Of a DNA stretch of 25,403 nt, positions 1 to 6,420 are shown piece by piece. Every line of letters begins with the position of its first letter. The stretch's first letter is position 1. Location: positions 1 to 25,403 of the forward strand of contig CAZCXH010000062.1 in the NCBI GenBank assembly GCA_964502525.1, read 5' to 3'. The stretch comes from DATLYB01 sp964502525 (GTDB taxonomy: Bacteria; Bacteroidota; Bacteroidia; Chitinophagales; CAIOSU01). Below the pieces are notes generated by a model that had not been told where the DNA came from, ran no database searches, and worked only from the letters and a program-made list of their open reading frames with translations. The position numbers and the translations under genes are program-made.

Positions 1-115
1 CTTTCTTGCATCAATAGCGAAGCATCCCGATTCTATCGGGAGGCAAGAAAGAACTACCACAAAACTCAGGGTGCTGCGATAAACTTTATGAAACCCACAA
101 AGACACATTCAGGAT
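1..115. repeat. Interspersed repeat, copy 1 (hairpin plus conserved tail)
   Basis: The outer arms CTTTCTTGC (1-9) and GCAAGAAAG (43-51) pair, and enclose a second hairpin TCCCGAT-TCT-ATCGGGA (25-41). The tail at about 52-115 (ACTACCACAAAACTCAGGG and onward) matches the tail after the hairpin at 836-869 with a few substitutions. The two copies flank the DUF433/DUF5615 gene pair. The element may continue left of the window. Its function is unknown. It lies just past the stop of the 138-473 gene and could act as a transcript end, but no T-run is seen. Confidence 0.7.
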
Positions 116-137
116 AAACTCCACCATTCTTTTGCGC

Positions 138-473
138 TTAATAAATTTCCAACAACCCATACTCTTTTGAATCAGCCATTGCTCTGATTTGTTGTTTGTA
201 TTGAAGCAGAATGTCAGCAATGTAAGCGGTGCTTTGGTTTCCGGTTTGTATCAAAACAACTTTCGGAGGGAAGCCGTATGTTAAAAGCAGGAGGTAAAAA
301 TCTTCATCATTGGTAACAATCGTGTAACCGTTCTTCTTAGCCCAATCCCAAATTTGTTTATCCTTAGCGGGAATTTTCAAACCGGTTTTAGAAACATGAA
401 TTGAATCGGGAAAAGACTTTGCAATAAGCTTAACCAGACGCCATGAAAGATTAGCGTCAATCAGAAGCTTCAT
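138..473 (-). CDS. DUF5615 family PIN-like protein, probable toxin of a DUF433/DUF5615 pair
   Basis: A 111-residue protein. It opens with MKLLIDANLS, the usual start of the DUF5615 (Mut7-C / PIN-like) family, with the first acidic residue at D6. Further conserved-looking acids are D38 and D43 in the segment KDKQIWDWA, and D56/D58 in TNDEDF; these fit a metal-binding nuclease pocket. The ATG directly abuts the stop of the upstream DUF433 gene (TAAATG), so the two are almost certainly co-translated. By family knowledge, DUF433 and DUF5615 proteins form a predicted VapBC-like toxin-antitoxin pair in which this one would be the RNase toxin. Activity is inferred, not shown. The protein has normal length and looks intact. 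Confidence 0.85.
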   Translation of the reverse strand: MKLLIDANLSWRLVKLIAKSFPDSIHVSKTGLKIPAKDKQIWDWAKKNGYTIVTNDEDFYLLLLTYGFPPKVVLIQTGNQSTAYIADILLQYKQQIRAMADSKEYGLLEIY

Positions 474-701
474 TTACGCTGCAATAATTTTGGTGATGCT
501 TTCGCGATGAGCGGCAAACGCCAATGCAGCTCTGATATGCTGCACCTTCAATTCGGGGAAATCCTTTTGAATTTCTTCAAATGTCATCCCCGAAGCGAGC
601 CATTGTAAAATATCCAGCACCGCTATTCTCGTTCCTTTGATACACGGCTTGCCAAACCGAATCTCAGGAGAAATGCTGATATATTTCTCGTAATTGTTCA
701 T
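474..701 (-). CDS. DUF433 domain protein, probable antitoxin
   Basis: A 75-residue protein beginning MNNYEKYISI. The segments RFGKPCIKGTRI and VLDILQWLASGMTFEEI are the signature of DUF433, a winged-helix-like DNA-binding family paired with PIN-like DUF5615 toxins. I chose the ATG at 701. An in-frame TTG at 719 would add six residues (MVKRSF), but the family normally starts close to the segment that follows the ATG. Antitoxin first, toxin second, with zero spacing, is typical of such operons and suggests autoregulation through this protein; no clear operator is visible upstream. Confidence 0.85.
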   Translation of the reverse strand: MNNYEKYISISPEIRFGKPCIKGTRIAVLDILQWLASGMTFEEIQKDFPELKVQHIRAALAFAAHRESITKIIAA

Positions 702-790
702 GAAACTTCTTTTGACCAAGTTAAGAAATTCTTATTGCTCCCTTGTTACCACACCCTTGAAATTCCCGCCACCGCTCAGATGCGCTTGCT

Positions 791-930
791 GCGCGAAAAC
801 ACGGAGTGATTTTTTCGCGCTTGATTTTTTCTTTCGTTCTTTCTTTTGTATCAAGACAAAAGAAAGAACTACCCAAAACTCAGGGTGCTGTGATAAACTT
901 CATAAAACGCACGAAGACTCGTTCTTTTGC
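791..930. repeat. Interspersed repeat, copy 2, with two hairpins
   Basis: The inverted repeat GTTCTTTCTTTTG (836-848) / CAAAAGAAAGAAC (857-869) is a perfect 13-bp stem with an 8-nt loop. It is followed by a tail that matches the tail of the repeat at 1-115. Just before it, GCGCGAAAA (791-799) and TTTTCGCGC (812-820) form another perfect 9-bp stem. The 702-1115 gap holds no convincing gene: the open frames there are not protein-like and simply translate the repeats. Confidence 0.7.
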
Positions 931-980
931 TCTTAGACTTTCCCTTGCCCCTTTCTTTGCATCCGCAATCCATCCATACT

Positions 981-1058
981 AAGTTTCGTTCGGGACGGCC
1001 TGTTGGTAGAAAAATCCCACACCCACAAGCTCCGTAGGAGCGGCCTGTCGCCAGAAAA
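981..1058. repeat. Two diverged copies of a 32-33 nt GGCCTGT motif
   Basis: Positions 981-1013 and 1027-1058 both read AAG-[TC]T-[TC]CGT...GG[AC]...GGCCTGT...AGAAAA, separated by 13 nt. I recognise this kind of unit as a non-coding interspersed repeat in Bacteroidota genomes. It is followed by a short segment (around 1080-1098, ATCCGTATCTATTAGCT) that reappears with one change at about 1858-1874. Confidence 0.55.
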
Positions 1059-1115
1059 AAGCATTGCTTTGTGAGGGGTTTATCCGTATCTATTAGCTTT
1101 GTCAAAAACATTTGT

Positions 1116-1379
1116 ATGAAAACATTTGCGCTCACCGTATCCAATAAAAACCAGGAGAAAATGCTGGCTAACCTTGCCAGCGAGTTGGGCATTCAGATGA
1201 CGGTCGCTAAATTCAAACCTCTTACCACAAAAGATGTTGCCCTCGGCATCGGGCGAAAGTTTACGGATGATGAGTTGGAAGAATACCTTGCCAGAACTTC
1301 GGGTGGTAAGCCGGTGTCCGCAGAAAAAGTCAAAGCCCGCCTGAAAAAAAGACTCTCAGGGAAATCATCTTCCAAATGA
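1116..1379 (+). CDS. Probable antitoxin of a RelE/ParE-type module
   Basis: An 87-residue, charged, soluble protein starting MKTFALTVSN. An earlier in-frame start at 1071 would read through the intergenic repeat, so the ATG at 1116 is preferred. The first strand-like segment, the helix NQEKMLANLASELGIQM and the lysine-rich tail are typical of small antitoxins. The main evidence is context: its stop overlaps the start of the downstream RelE/ParE-like gene by four bases (ATGA). I cannot assign a named antitoxin family with confidence. Confidence 0.7.
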   Translation: MKTFALTVSNKNQEKMLANLASELGIQMTVAKFKPLTTKDVALGIGRKFTDDELEEYLARTSGGKPVSAEKVKARLKKRLSGKSSSK

Positions 1380-1657
1380 AACTGGAATTTCAGCCGGAAG
1401 CTGAAGAAGTATTATTTGCCATTGGCGAGTGGGCAGAACGGAGAAACACTCCGGGAAGCGGAAGCAGGTTCATCAATCGCTTCATTAATAAAATTGCCCG
1501 GCTCGCAATTCCCAAAGTGAGCTATGCTCTTTGCAAAGACCCGGTGCTTGCAGCAAGAGCATTACAATGTATTCAGGTTGACAACTGGATAATAGCGTTC
1601 AAAACCGTAAAAGGAAGATTCATAGTTCACAATATCATTCACGCTTCCGGCAGGTAA
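1376..1657 (+). CDS. RelE/ParE superfamily toxin-like protein
   Basis: A 93-residue basic protein. It has the ParE/RelE layout: an N-terminal strand (MKLEFQPEAEEVL), a long helical hairpin with GSRFINRFINKIARLA, then strands such as WIIAFKTVKGRFIVHNI ending near the C-terminus. By family knowledge these are gyrase inhibitors (ParE) or ribosome-dependent mRNases (RelE); sequence alone does not tell which. It overlaps the upstream antitoxin by four bases, which implies translational coupling. It looks full length. Confidence 0.75.
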   Translation: MKLEFQPEAEEVLFAIGEWAERRNTPGSGSRFINRFINKIARLAIPKVSYALCKDPVLAARALQCIQVDNWIIAFKTVKGRFIVHNIIHASGR

Positions 1658-1664
1658 TTTGGCA

Positions 1665-1707
1665 CATGTACCCCATGACCATCACCGGCATCGTTGAATG
1701 CATGAAA
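1665..1707 (+). repeat. 43-bp perfect direct repeat, left copy
   Basis: Identical base for base to 2515-2557, exactly 850 bp downstream; both flanks diverge at once. In this copy the repeat is the first part of a 30-codon open frame (1666-1758, MYPMTITGIVECMKALKDKK and onward, TGA stop) that looks like the end of a lost protein gene. Between the two copies lies the VapBC module. Confidence 0.9.
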
Positions 1708-1770
1708 GCCCTCAAAGACAAAAAACTCAAATACTACACCGCGAAGGAGAGGAATTGAAATCGTGCGTGG

Positions 1771-1798
1771 GTCACCCTGAGCGGAGTCGAAGGGTGGC
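1771..1798. repeat. CACCCTGAGCGGAGTCGAAGGGTG-type interspersed hairpin
   Basis: The arms CACCCT (1773-1778) and AGGGTG enclose GAGCGGAGTCGA. A related sequence, with ATTCT / AGAAT arms, is at 16078-16102. This type of short palindrome is common between genes in Bacteroidota. The rest of the 1658-1870 gap holds the 43-bp repeat and no gene that I can support. Confidence 0.6.
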
Positions 1799-1870
1799 GC
1801 GGGTTATCCCGTTTCCTTATCGTGTCGCACTCGTAGCGTTGCTCGTCAGCAGTTCATCCGTATCTATCAG

Positions 1871-2299
1871 CTAAAGAAACCAACTGCCTTTCTTTCTCGG
1901 CAGAGGTTTCAAGTCATGCTGAATTAATTTCAATCCCGCTACAAAAGAGAAGTGGTCAATGTTGAGAGTGAACAAAGAAATGTCATACGATAATGCAGTT
2001 GCAGCCACAAGCATATCCGGCACAGCCGGACGATGGCTCAAAAGATACTTCTCGAAAATGCCGTTGAACTTTTCAGAAATGTCATCATCGAGCACGATTA
2101 AGGGAAAATTCTCAAGACGCTGGTTGATGTGCCGCAAATCTCTCTTGTCAACCGCTTTGTTCTGGATTTCAGCTTTGATGATGGCGTTGATGTAAAGATT
2201 CTCCTCGCCCAATTGCTTAACCATTTCGACAACACCCTGATCGTTGCGCCACAATTCAACAATTACATCCGAGTCGTACAGAATCATTTCCTCGTCCAT
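1871..2299 (-). CDS. vapC: VapC-type PIN domain ribonuclease toxin
   Basis: A 142-residue PIN domain protein. The acidic residues expected for Mg2+-dependent RNA cleavage are in place: D9/D11 in ILYDSDVIVE, E44 in IIKAEIQNK, D95 in VPDMLVAATA and D115 in FTLNIDHF. The spacing fits VapC toxins. By family knowledge these cut tRNA or rRNA and are held inactive by VapB. The ATG at 2299 lies inside the end of the upstream 59-codon antitoxin gene, a 16-base overlap. A second ATG four codons in (MILYDSD) would also give a normal start. Strong call for the family; the RNA target is unknown. Confidence 0.9.
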   Translation of the reverse strand: MDEEMILYDSDVIVELWRNDQGVVEMVKQLGEENLYINAIIKAEIQNKAVDKRDLRHINQRLENFPLIVLDDDISEKFNGIFEKYLLSHRPAVPDMLVAATALSYDISLFTLNIDHFSFVAGLKLIQHDLKPLPRKKGSWFL

Positions 2300-2463
2300 G
2301 CTTCCTTCCTGATATTGGCTGCATCAATATCTTTCCGATCAATCCATACGCCCGCCATTTCTTGAATTGCCTTTTTCACTTTGGTGGGATTTCTTCTGCC
2401 GACTTTTTTCGCGAGCAATTGTCTCTTCCTTGCTGCTTTCCTGTCTGTTGTGAGCGGAGCCAT
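2284..2463 (-). CDS. vapB: VapB-type antitoxin, 59 residues
   Basis: A short gene immediately upstream of the PIN toxin. It reads MAPLTTDRKAARKRQLLAKK, continues through a basic region, and ends in MAGVWIDRKDIDAANIRKEA followed by WTRK and TGA. The basic N-terminal half fits DNA binding. The C-terminal G-x-W-x-D-R-x-D-I-D pattern is what VapB-like antitoxins use to fill the toxin groove. It overlaps vapC by 16 bases in another frame. A longer open frame across the same bases (2339-2596) is a compositional shadow without family character. Autorepression of the operon by this protein is expected from the family. Confidence 0.8.
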   Translation of the reverse strand: MAPLTTDRKAARKRQLLAKKVGRRNPTKVKKAIQEMAGVWIDRKDIDAANIRKEAWTRK

Positions 2464-2479
2464 TTCTCTGAGATTTATT

Positions 2480-2487
2480 CAAAGATA
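2480..2487 (-). promoter_or_regulatory. Candidate -7 box of vapBC
   Basis: On the minus strand this reads TATCTTTG, a perfect match to the Bacteroidota -7 consensus TAnnTTTG, ending 16 bases before the vapB ATG. No TTTG -33 box is seen at 19-nt spacing, so this is half a promoter match. Confidence 0.4.
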
Positions 2488-2514
2488 AAACTTGATGTGA
2501 TATACCGCCCACCG

Positions 2515-2557
2515 CATGTACCCCATGACCATCACCGGCATCGTTGAATGCATGAAA
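2515..2557 (+). repeat. 43-bp perfect direct repeat, right copy
   Basis: Identical to 1665-1707. It ends two bases before the stop codon of the ParE-like gene (2559-2849, minus), so this copy sits exactly in the gap between that gene and the vapBC promoter region. Confidence 0.9.
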
Positions 2558-2558
2558 A

Positions 2559-2849
2559 TCAACGTGGCTTTCTCTTCGGGTTTTGACGCGTATCAAAAAA
2601 TGTCAGCAGAATGATTTTGTCTTTCTTAATGCGATAAAACACGCGGTTGTGTTTGGTGAGCGTATATCCCCGGATATTTTTCTCTTCCACCTCAACCGAG
2701 CCAATCTCAGGAAATCTTTCAAGCAGCTTCAGGAAGTCATCTGTCTTTTGAACAAAGGCATCTTTCACTTTCCCACCCCACTCATTCCGCAGATAATCAA
2801 CGATGCCGCTGAACCGCTTTTCAGCCCGCTTAGTCCAAAATATTTTCAT
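2559..2849 (-). CDS. ParE/RelE family toxin
   Basis: A 96-residue basic protein with the family's typical start MKIFWTKRAEKRF, the helical pair (IVDYLRNEW, then FVQKTDDFLKLLERFPEIG), and the strand segment RGYTLTKHNRVFYRIKKDKI followed by LLTFFDTRQNP, the usual ending of ParE toxins. By family knowledge the target is DNA gyrase (ParE) or translating ribosomes (RelE). Its ATG overlaps the stop of the upstream antitoxin gene by four bases. It looks intact. Confidence 0.85.
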   Translation of the reverse strand: MKIFWTKRAEKRFSGIVDYLRNEWGGKVKDAFVQKTDDFLKLLERFPEIGSVEVEEKNIRGYTLTKHNRVFYRIKKDKIILLTFFDTRQNPKRKPR

Positions 2850-3076
2850 TTGAACTTCTTCATCACCTTATCATTATCAAGCAGGCTTTTCTCATCTTCC
2901 GATTCCTCATAAGCCCAGATCACTTCCTTTTTTTGTTCCTCTGTCAGGCTATCCCACAACCTGTTCTTAGTATGCTCGCTGCTTTTCAGAAACTCATAAA
3001 TAGTTTGCAAAAGCTGCTCGTTTTGAATGTTCTCAATAATCCTATTGATGTTCGATTTCAGTTGGATTGCAGTCAT
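2846..3076 (-). CDS. Antitoxin of the ParE/RelE module
   Basis: A 76-residue acidic, helical protein starting MTAIQLKSNINRIIENIQNE. The segment SLTEEQKKEVIWAYEESEDE is a pattern I associate with small Bacteroidota antitoxins next to ParE-like toxins: helices first, then an acidic tail that would cover the basic toxin. It overlaps the toxin by four bases. A short perfect palindrome lies 10 bases upstream of its ATG and could be the operator bound by the complex. No precise family name is claimed. Confidence 0.75.
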   Translation of the reverse strand: MTAIQLKSNINRIIENIQNEQLLQTIYEFLKSSEHTKNRLWDSLTEEQKKEVIWAYEESEDEKSLLDNDKVMKKFK

Positions 3077-3085
3077 GTGGTGAAT

Positions 3086-3100
3086 TTAAGTTAAACTTAA
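3086..3100. promoter_or_regulatory. Candidate operator palindrome TTAAGTT-A-AACTTAA
   Basis: Two perfect 7-bp arms around a single base, centred at 3093, 10 bases upstream of the antitoxin ATG at 3076. On the minus strand it contains TAAGTTTA, one base off the -7 consensus TAnnTTTG. Location and symmetry fit autoregulation of the toxin-antitoxin operon. It also lies in the shared upstream region of the divergent radical SAM gene at 3163. Confidence 0.5.
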
Positions 3101-3162
3101 CCATTCCGGACAAACCGATTTTCAAAAACCATCATTGATTAACTTTCCTGTAAAATCTCGCG

Positions 3163-4008
3163 ATGATTGATCCTGTTCTGTTTGATGAGTATACCAAGAC
3201 CAGGCTGAACCCCGCTAAATTCGATACCGCTGTCAAATCGCTTGACAGGTTTTGTTACGCCCCGTTCTCTAACCTTTACTTCGCGCATGAAGGCAAGGTG
3301 CTTGCCTGCTGTGAAAACCGGGACCATGTGCTGGGAGTATATCCCGAAAAATCCATCTCCGAAATCTGGAATGGAACGGCTGTCGGTGAGTTAAGGCAAT
3401 ACATCACTGAAAAAAACCTTGGACACGGCTGCAAGGGTTGCGATTTCGATTTGAAGAGTCGAAACTTCGGGGGCGTCAAGGCAAAAGCTTTCGACTATGC
3501 AAGGATGATGCAGCCCGATCCACGCTATCCGAGCATGATGGAATTTGAGTTGGAAAACACCTGCAACCTTGAATGTGTGATGTGCAGCGGGCTTTTTTCA
3601 TCATCAATCAGAAAAAATCGCGAGCATCTGCCTCCCATTCCAACGCCTTATGACAATGAGTTTGTGCAGCAGTTGGAGGAATTCATCCCGCATCTCACTC
3701 ATGCGAACTTTTTCGGGGGCGAACCTTTCCTTGTAGAAATCTATCTGAAGATATGGGAAAAGATGGCGCAATTGAACCCGCAGATGAACGTGTGGGTGAC
3801 CACCAACGGGACGATCCTGAATAATCGCATCAAGCAATTGCTTGAACGCATGCGCTTGAACCTGACAATTTCCATTGATTCCATTGAAAAAGAAACTTAT
3901 GAGAAGATAAGGGTGAACTCCGTCTTCGAACGCATGATGGAAAACTTCAAATGGTTTTTGCAATACGCGAAATCCATCGGGTCGAACGTCACGGTGAACA
4001 CCCTATGA
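3163..4008 (+). CDS. Radical SAM protein with N-terminal SPASM/twitch-like domain, N-terminal part of a frameshifted gene
   Basis: Codes for 281 residues before a premature TGA. Residues 30-95 resemble a SPASM/twitch auxiliary iron-sulfur region placed before the core: C31 in FCYAPF, C49/C50 in VLACCENRD, the phrase SISEIWNG, and C90/C93 in CKGC. The radical SAM core follows, with the [4Fe-4S] motif CNLECVMC (C134, C138, C141) and GGEP at 185-188. The family cleaves S-adenosylmethionine to a radical; those with auxiliary clusters often modify peptides or proteins. The frame breaks in ACACCCTATGACA around 4000-4008. One extra C in the CCC run would read through as NTPMTPNW into the downstream frame, giving about 563 residues. 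The break could be a sequencing or assembly error or a real mutation. No precursor peptide is seen nearby. Confidence 0.85.
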   Translation: MIDPVLFDEYTKTRLNPAKFDTAVKSLDRFCYAPFSNLYFAHEGKVLACCENRDHVLGVYPEKSISEIWNGTAVGELRQYITEKNLGHGCKGCDFDLKSRNFGGVKAKAFDYARMMQPDPRYPSMMEFELENTCNLECVMCSGLFSSSIRKNREHLPPIPTPYDNEFVQQLEEFIPHLTHANFFGGEPFLVEIYLKIWEKMAQLNPQMNVWVTTNGTILNNRIKQLLERMRLNLTISIDSIEKETYEKIRVNSVFERMMENFKWFLQYAKSIGSNVTVNTL

Positions 4009-4853
4009 CACCTAATTGGCGCGGGTTGCCCGACATCGTGAAATGGGGATGCAGCGAAGGGTTTACGGTTAATATCATCCCTGTGCGCTATCCTGAAAAT
4101 CTTTCGCTTGGCAGTCTTTCTTCAAGCGAATTGGGAGATATTATCAAACATTACCGCTCGGCTGAAATTAACCCAGCAAATGATTACAGCAAGAGAAATA
4201 AAAAGAATTTCGAGGATTACATCGGCTTCGTGGAGCAATGGCACCAGCATAAAAAAGACATGGAGGGAGTTTCAAAGGAAGCTGAAAAGCTGAATCCCGC
4301 TGATGAGATAAGAAATCGGTTCAAGCTGAGCTTGAACATCACTTCCATGACCGAAGTCGAAAAGGAAAGCCAGATCAATACCGCCATGGAAAAACTGCTG
4401 CGGCTCAATAAGAAATTCGAAAATGGCAATCCTTATTTCAAGGAGACAGTGTGGAAACTTGCATTTCTATCCAGACCGCGCGAATTGCTCACGTCATTGC
4501 TTAACGTTGATGACAGCAGCCTGCTTGCGCTCGGGAAAATTCCGGTTGGCAATGAAATTGACAAATTGAACGGTGGCGATTCTGAAGAAGTAACTCATCT
4601 CAAAAAACTGAAACTGTATTTAGACTACTGTGAAATAGCAGGAGTCAATCCTGACGAATGTATTAACGGCTTCAACCGATGGAAGAATCATTTGCAGCAC
4701 CTGAAATCGGTGGGTAATTCGCATTATGAAAAACTCATTGCTGCCGCCAATAAAAGCAAGGCCGCCACTCTTGGCGATGCGCTGTTAGAGGGAAAGGAGC
4801 AAAGCATATTGGAAGGCTGGAATGTAGATGCCGCGGATAGATCAACGGTTTAG
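4005..4853 (+). CDS. C-terminal part of the frameshifted radical SAM protein
   Basis: The frame is open from 3951, but the first residues before 4005 are out-of-frame readings of the core domain. From MTPNWRGLPDIVKWG onward the text continues the radical SAM barrel (the NW..LP..V pattern that follows the substrate strand in this group), and PVRYPENLSLGSL fits the next strand. The remaining ~200 residues are helical, charged and not recognised; they form a C-terminal extension. The stop overlaps the stop end of the minus-strand gene 4842-6347 by 12 bases, tail to tail. If the frameshift is real, this part is probably not translated usefully. Confidence 0.75.
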   Translation: MTPNWRGLPDIVKWGCSEGFTVNIIPVRYPENLSLGSLSSSELGDIIKHYRSAEINPANDYSKRNKKNFEDYIGFVEQWHQHKKDMEGVSKEAEKLNPADEIRNRFKLSLNITSMTEVEKESQINTAMEKLLRLNKKFENGNPYFKETVWKLAFLSRPRELLTSLLNVDDSSLLALGKIPVGNEIDKLNGGDSEEVTHLKKLKLYLDYCEIAGVNPDECINGFNRWKNHLQHLKSVGNSHYEKLIAAANKSKAATLGDALLEGKEQSILEGWNVDAADRSTV

Positions 4854-6347
4854 TTTCTCCATCATCTCCAGCAACCAGTTCAGGTTGGTGATTTCCGGAG
4901 TTGCATCTATTTTCTTCTTCAATTGATCCAACTGTTTTGCAATCGTCTCTTTTCGCGACAAGCCTTCCATTGATTTTATTTTCGCCAAACGCCTCGTCAT
5001 TTTCACCAGGTTGAAATGCACCCGGTACTGATACTGCGAAACCAGCTTGTTCCTTTTCAGATAAATCTTGAACGAATCGAACAGCGAATAAAGCGGCTCG
5101 AATTCACCGGCTTCATAGTAAACTTTCATCAGGAGCGAGCGAGCGCCAAGCCCGTAATAAACATCAGTGAACTCAACCGTTTGGAGGAGTTGCAATGCCT
5201 TGTCATATTTTTTCTGGCTGTAATACAGTGTGGCGAGATTGAACGCGAAAGCATTCTCTTTATCCGCAGGCGGTAGCTTTTCTTTGTAATCATTCAGAAA
5301 TTTCTCGCACCACGCATATTCCTTCAGTCGCGTGCCTGTCGTTACAATATTCTTGTAATCCCATTGTGAAAGGTGGTGGTTATCATCCAGCATCAATTCA
5401 TTGGAAAGCAAAGTGCGATAGAGCTTGAAAATCTCATTCAGAAATTTTGTATTGCCGCTGTTGATTTTCTTGATGCAATAGTTCTGCGCGTAGTCATACA
5501 TCGTCCGCAACTCGCCCTTTTCGATTACCATCGCAAAGCTGCCTGAACTCCCCTCTCCAAAGGAGAGGGGGCGGGGGTGAGGCTGTGAATGTCTTTCAAG
5601 CAATTCCACCAATTTGTAATAGTGCTGCTCTGTACGGCTGTCCTGCAGCGTTTGCAATATCTGATAATAAATAAGTATGGAAGGATATTTTTCCAGCAGT
5701 TGGAAATTATTTTTCACGAACACTTTCACTTCATCCAGCATCCGTATTTCATATTTTTCGCTCACGATATTCTGACGGTTGATCATCTCGCAGCAACTGC
5801 GCAGCTTGGCGGTGAGGTAAAACAAATCGAGGCTGATGGTTTTCCGCTCGATGCTCTTGTCGGTGGTGCGCGAGTCTTTCGAAGTGAAATACAAGTCAGA
5901 TTCTGATTCCAGCCTGTATTCCGTCAGAAAACGGTTTTCATCCATCCCATGGATAAGACCGTTGCCGCGAATCAGTTCCAGCGTTTTAATGAACTGCCTG
6001 TCCGAGTTGCGCGCGCGATAAGTTTTAAGCAGGGCAAGCTTTTGCTGCGACTCGTCTCCTTCGAACTCCAACTGCGCTAAAAATTTCTCATACAGGCGGT
6101 AGAGATAAGTCAGCAGGTCGCTGAGTTTCTGGGAATTGAATTTCTCTTTCGGAAATATTTTTTTGAAAGTTTTTTTAGCGTCCAAAGCTTTCTCATCAAA
6201 ACCGGGCGAGGCTTCATATATCATATCAATCAGCTTTCGCAGGTTCTCATGCGTGTTGAAATAAGGAGAATGAACAAACTGCCAAAACCAGTTCAACTCC
6301 TGTGAAGAAAGGGATGTAATTGCCCTGATGGTTTTATTATCCTTCAT
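4842..6347 (-). CDS. Hypothetical helical protein, TPR-like
   Basis: A 501-residue cytoplasmic protein with no signal peptide. I chose the ATG at 6347 (MKDNKTIRAI); an in-frame TTG at 6362 would add five residues. The opening SSQELNWFWQFVHSPYFNTH is a type of start I have seen in Bacteroidota hypothetical proteins. The rest is almost all amphipathic helix, and the second half (AFNLATLYYSQKKYDKALQL and onward) looks like TPR units, so a scaffold role is plausible but not shown. About residues 255-269 (HPRPLSFGEGSSGS) are the translation of a GC-rich palindromic repeat inserted without breaking the frame. The gene stands alone, divergent from the secreted-protein gene at 6561. Confidence 0.75.
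   Translation of the reverse strand: MKDNKTIRAITSLSSQELNWFWQFVHSPYFNTHENLRKLIDMIYEASPGFDEKALDAKKTFKKIFPKEKFNSQKLSDLLTYLYRLYEKFLAQLEFEGDESQQKLALLKTYRARNSDRQFIKTLELIRGNGLIHGMDENRFLTEYRLESESDLYFTSKDSRTTDKSIERKTISLDLFYLTAKLRSCCEMINRQNIVSEKYEIRMLDEVKVFVKNNFQLLEKYPSILIYYQILQTLQDSRTEQHYYKLVELLERHSQPHPRPLSFGEGSSGSFAMVIEKGELRTMYDYAQNYCIKKINSGNTKFLNEIFKLYRTLLSNELMLDDNHHLSQWDYKNIVTTGTRLKEYAWCEKFLNDYKEKLPPADKENAFAFNLATLYYSQKKYDKALQLLQTVEFTDVYYGLGARSLLMKVYYEAGEFEPLYSLFDSFKIYLKRNKLVSQYQYRVHFNLVKMTRRLAKIKSMEGLSRKETIAKQLDQLKKKIDATPEITNLNWLLEMMEKLNR
5542..5584. repeat. GC-rich palindromic repeat inserted in a coding sequence
   Basis: Contains the perfect hairpin CCCCTCTCC-AAA-GGAGAGGGG (5550-5570) followed by GCGGGGGTGAGG. 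I know this unit as an interspersed element of Bacteroidota that translates as PHPRPLSFGEG when read in this direction. Here it adds roughly 14 residues to the 4842-6347 product. Confidence 0.8.
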
Positions 6348-6420
6348 TGCTCCAAAAAACAAGCTAACCCGTATTTTTACCTATCAACCTAATCATTTGA
6401 AAATCAGGCTGAAAATAACC

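Noticed and set aside
694..1192. Open frames 694-936 (+) and 869-1192 (-)
   Set aside because: They translate the interspersed repeats and have no protein-like character; the real gene on the plus strand begins at 1116.
2339..2596. 85-codon minus-strand frame over the vapB region
   Set aside because: Low-complexity basic text that overlaps the better supported 59-codon vapB in another frame and reads through the 43-bp repeat.
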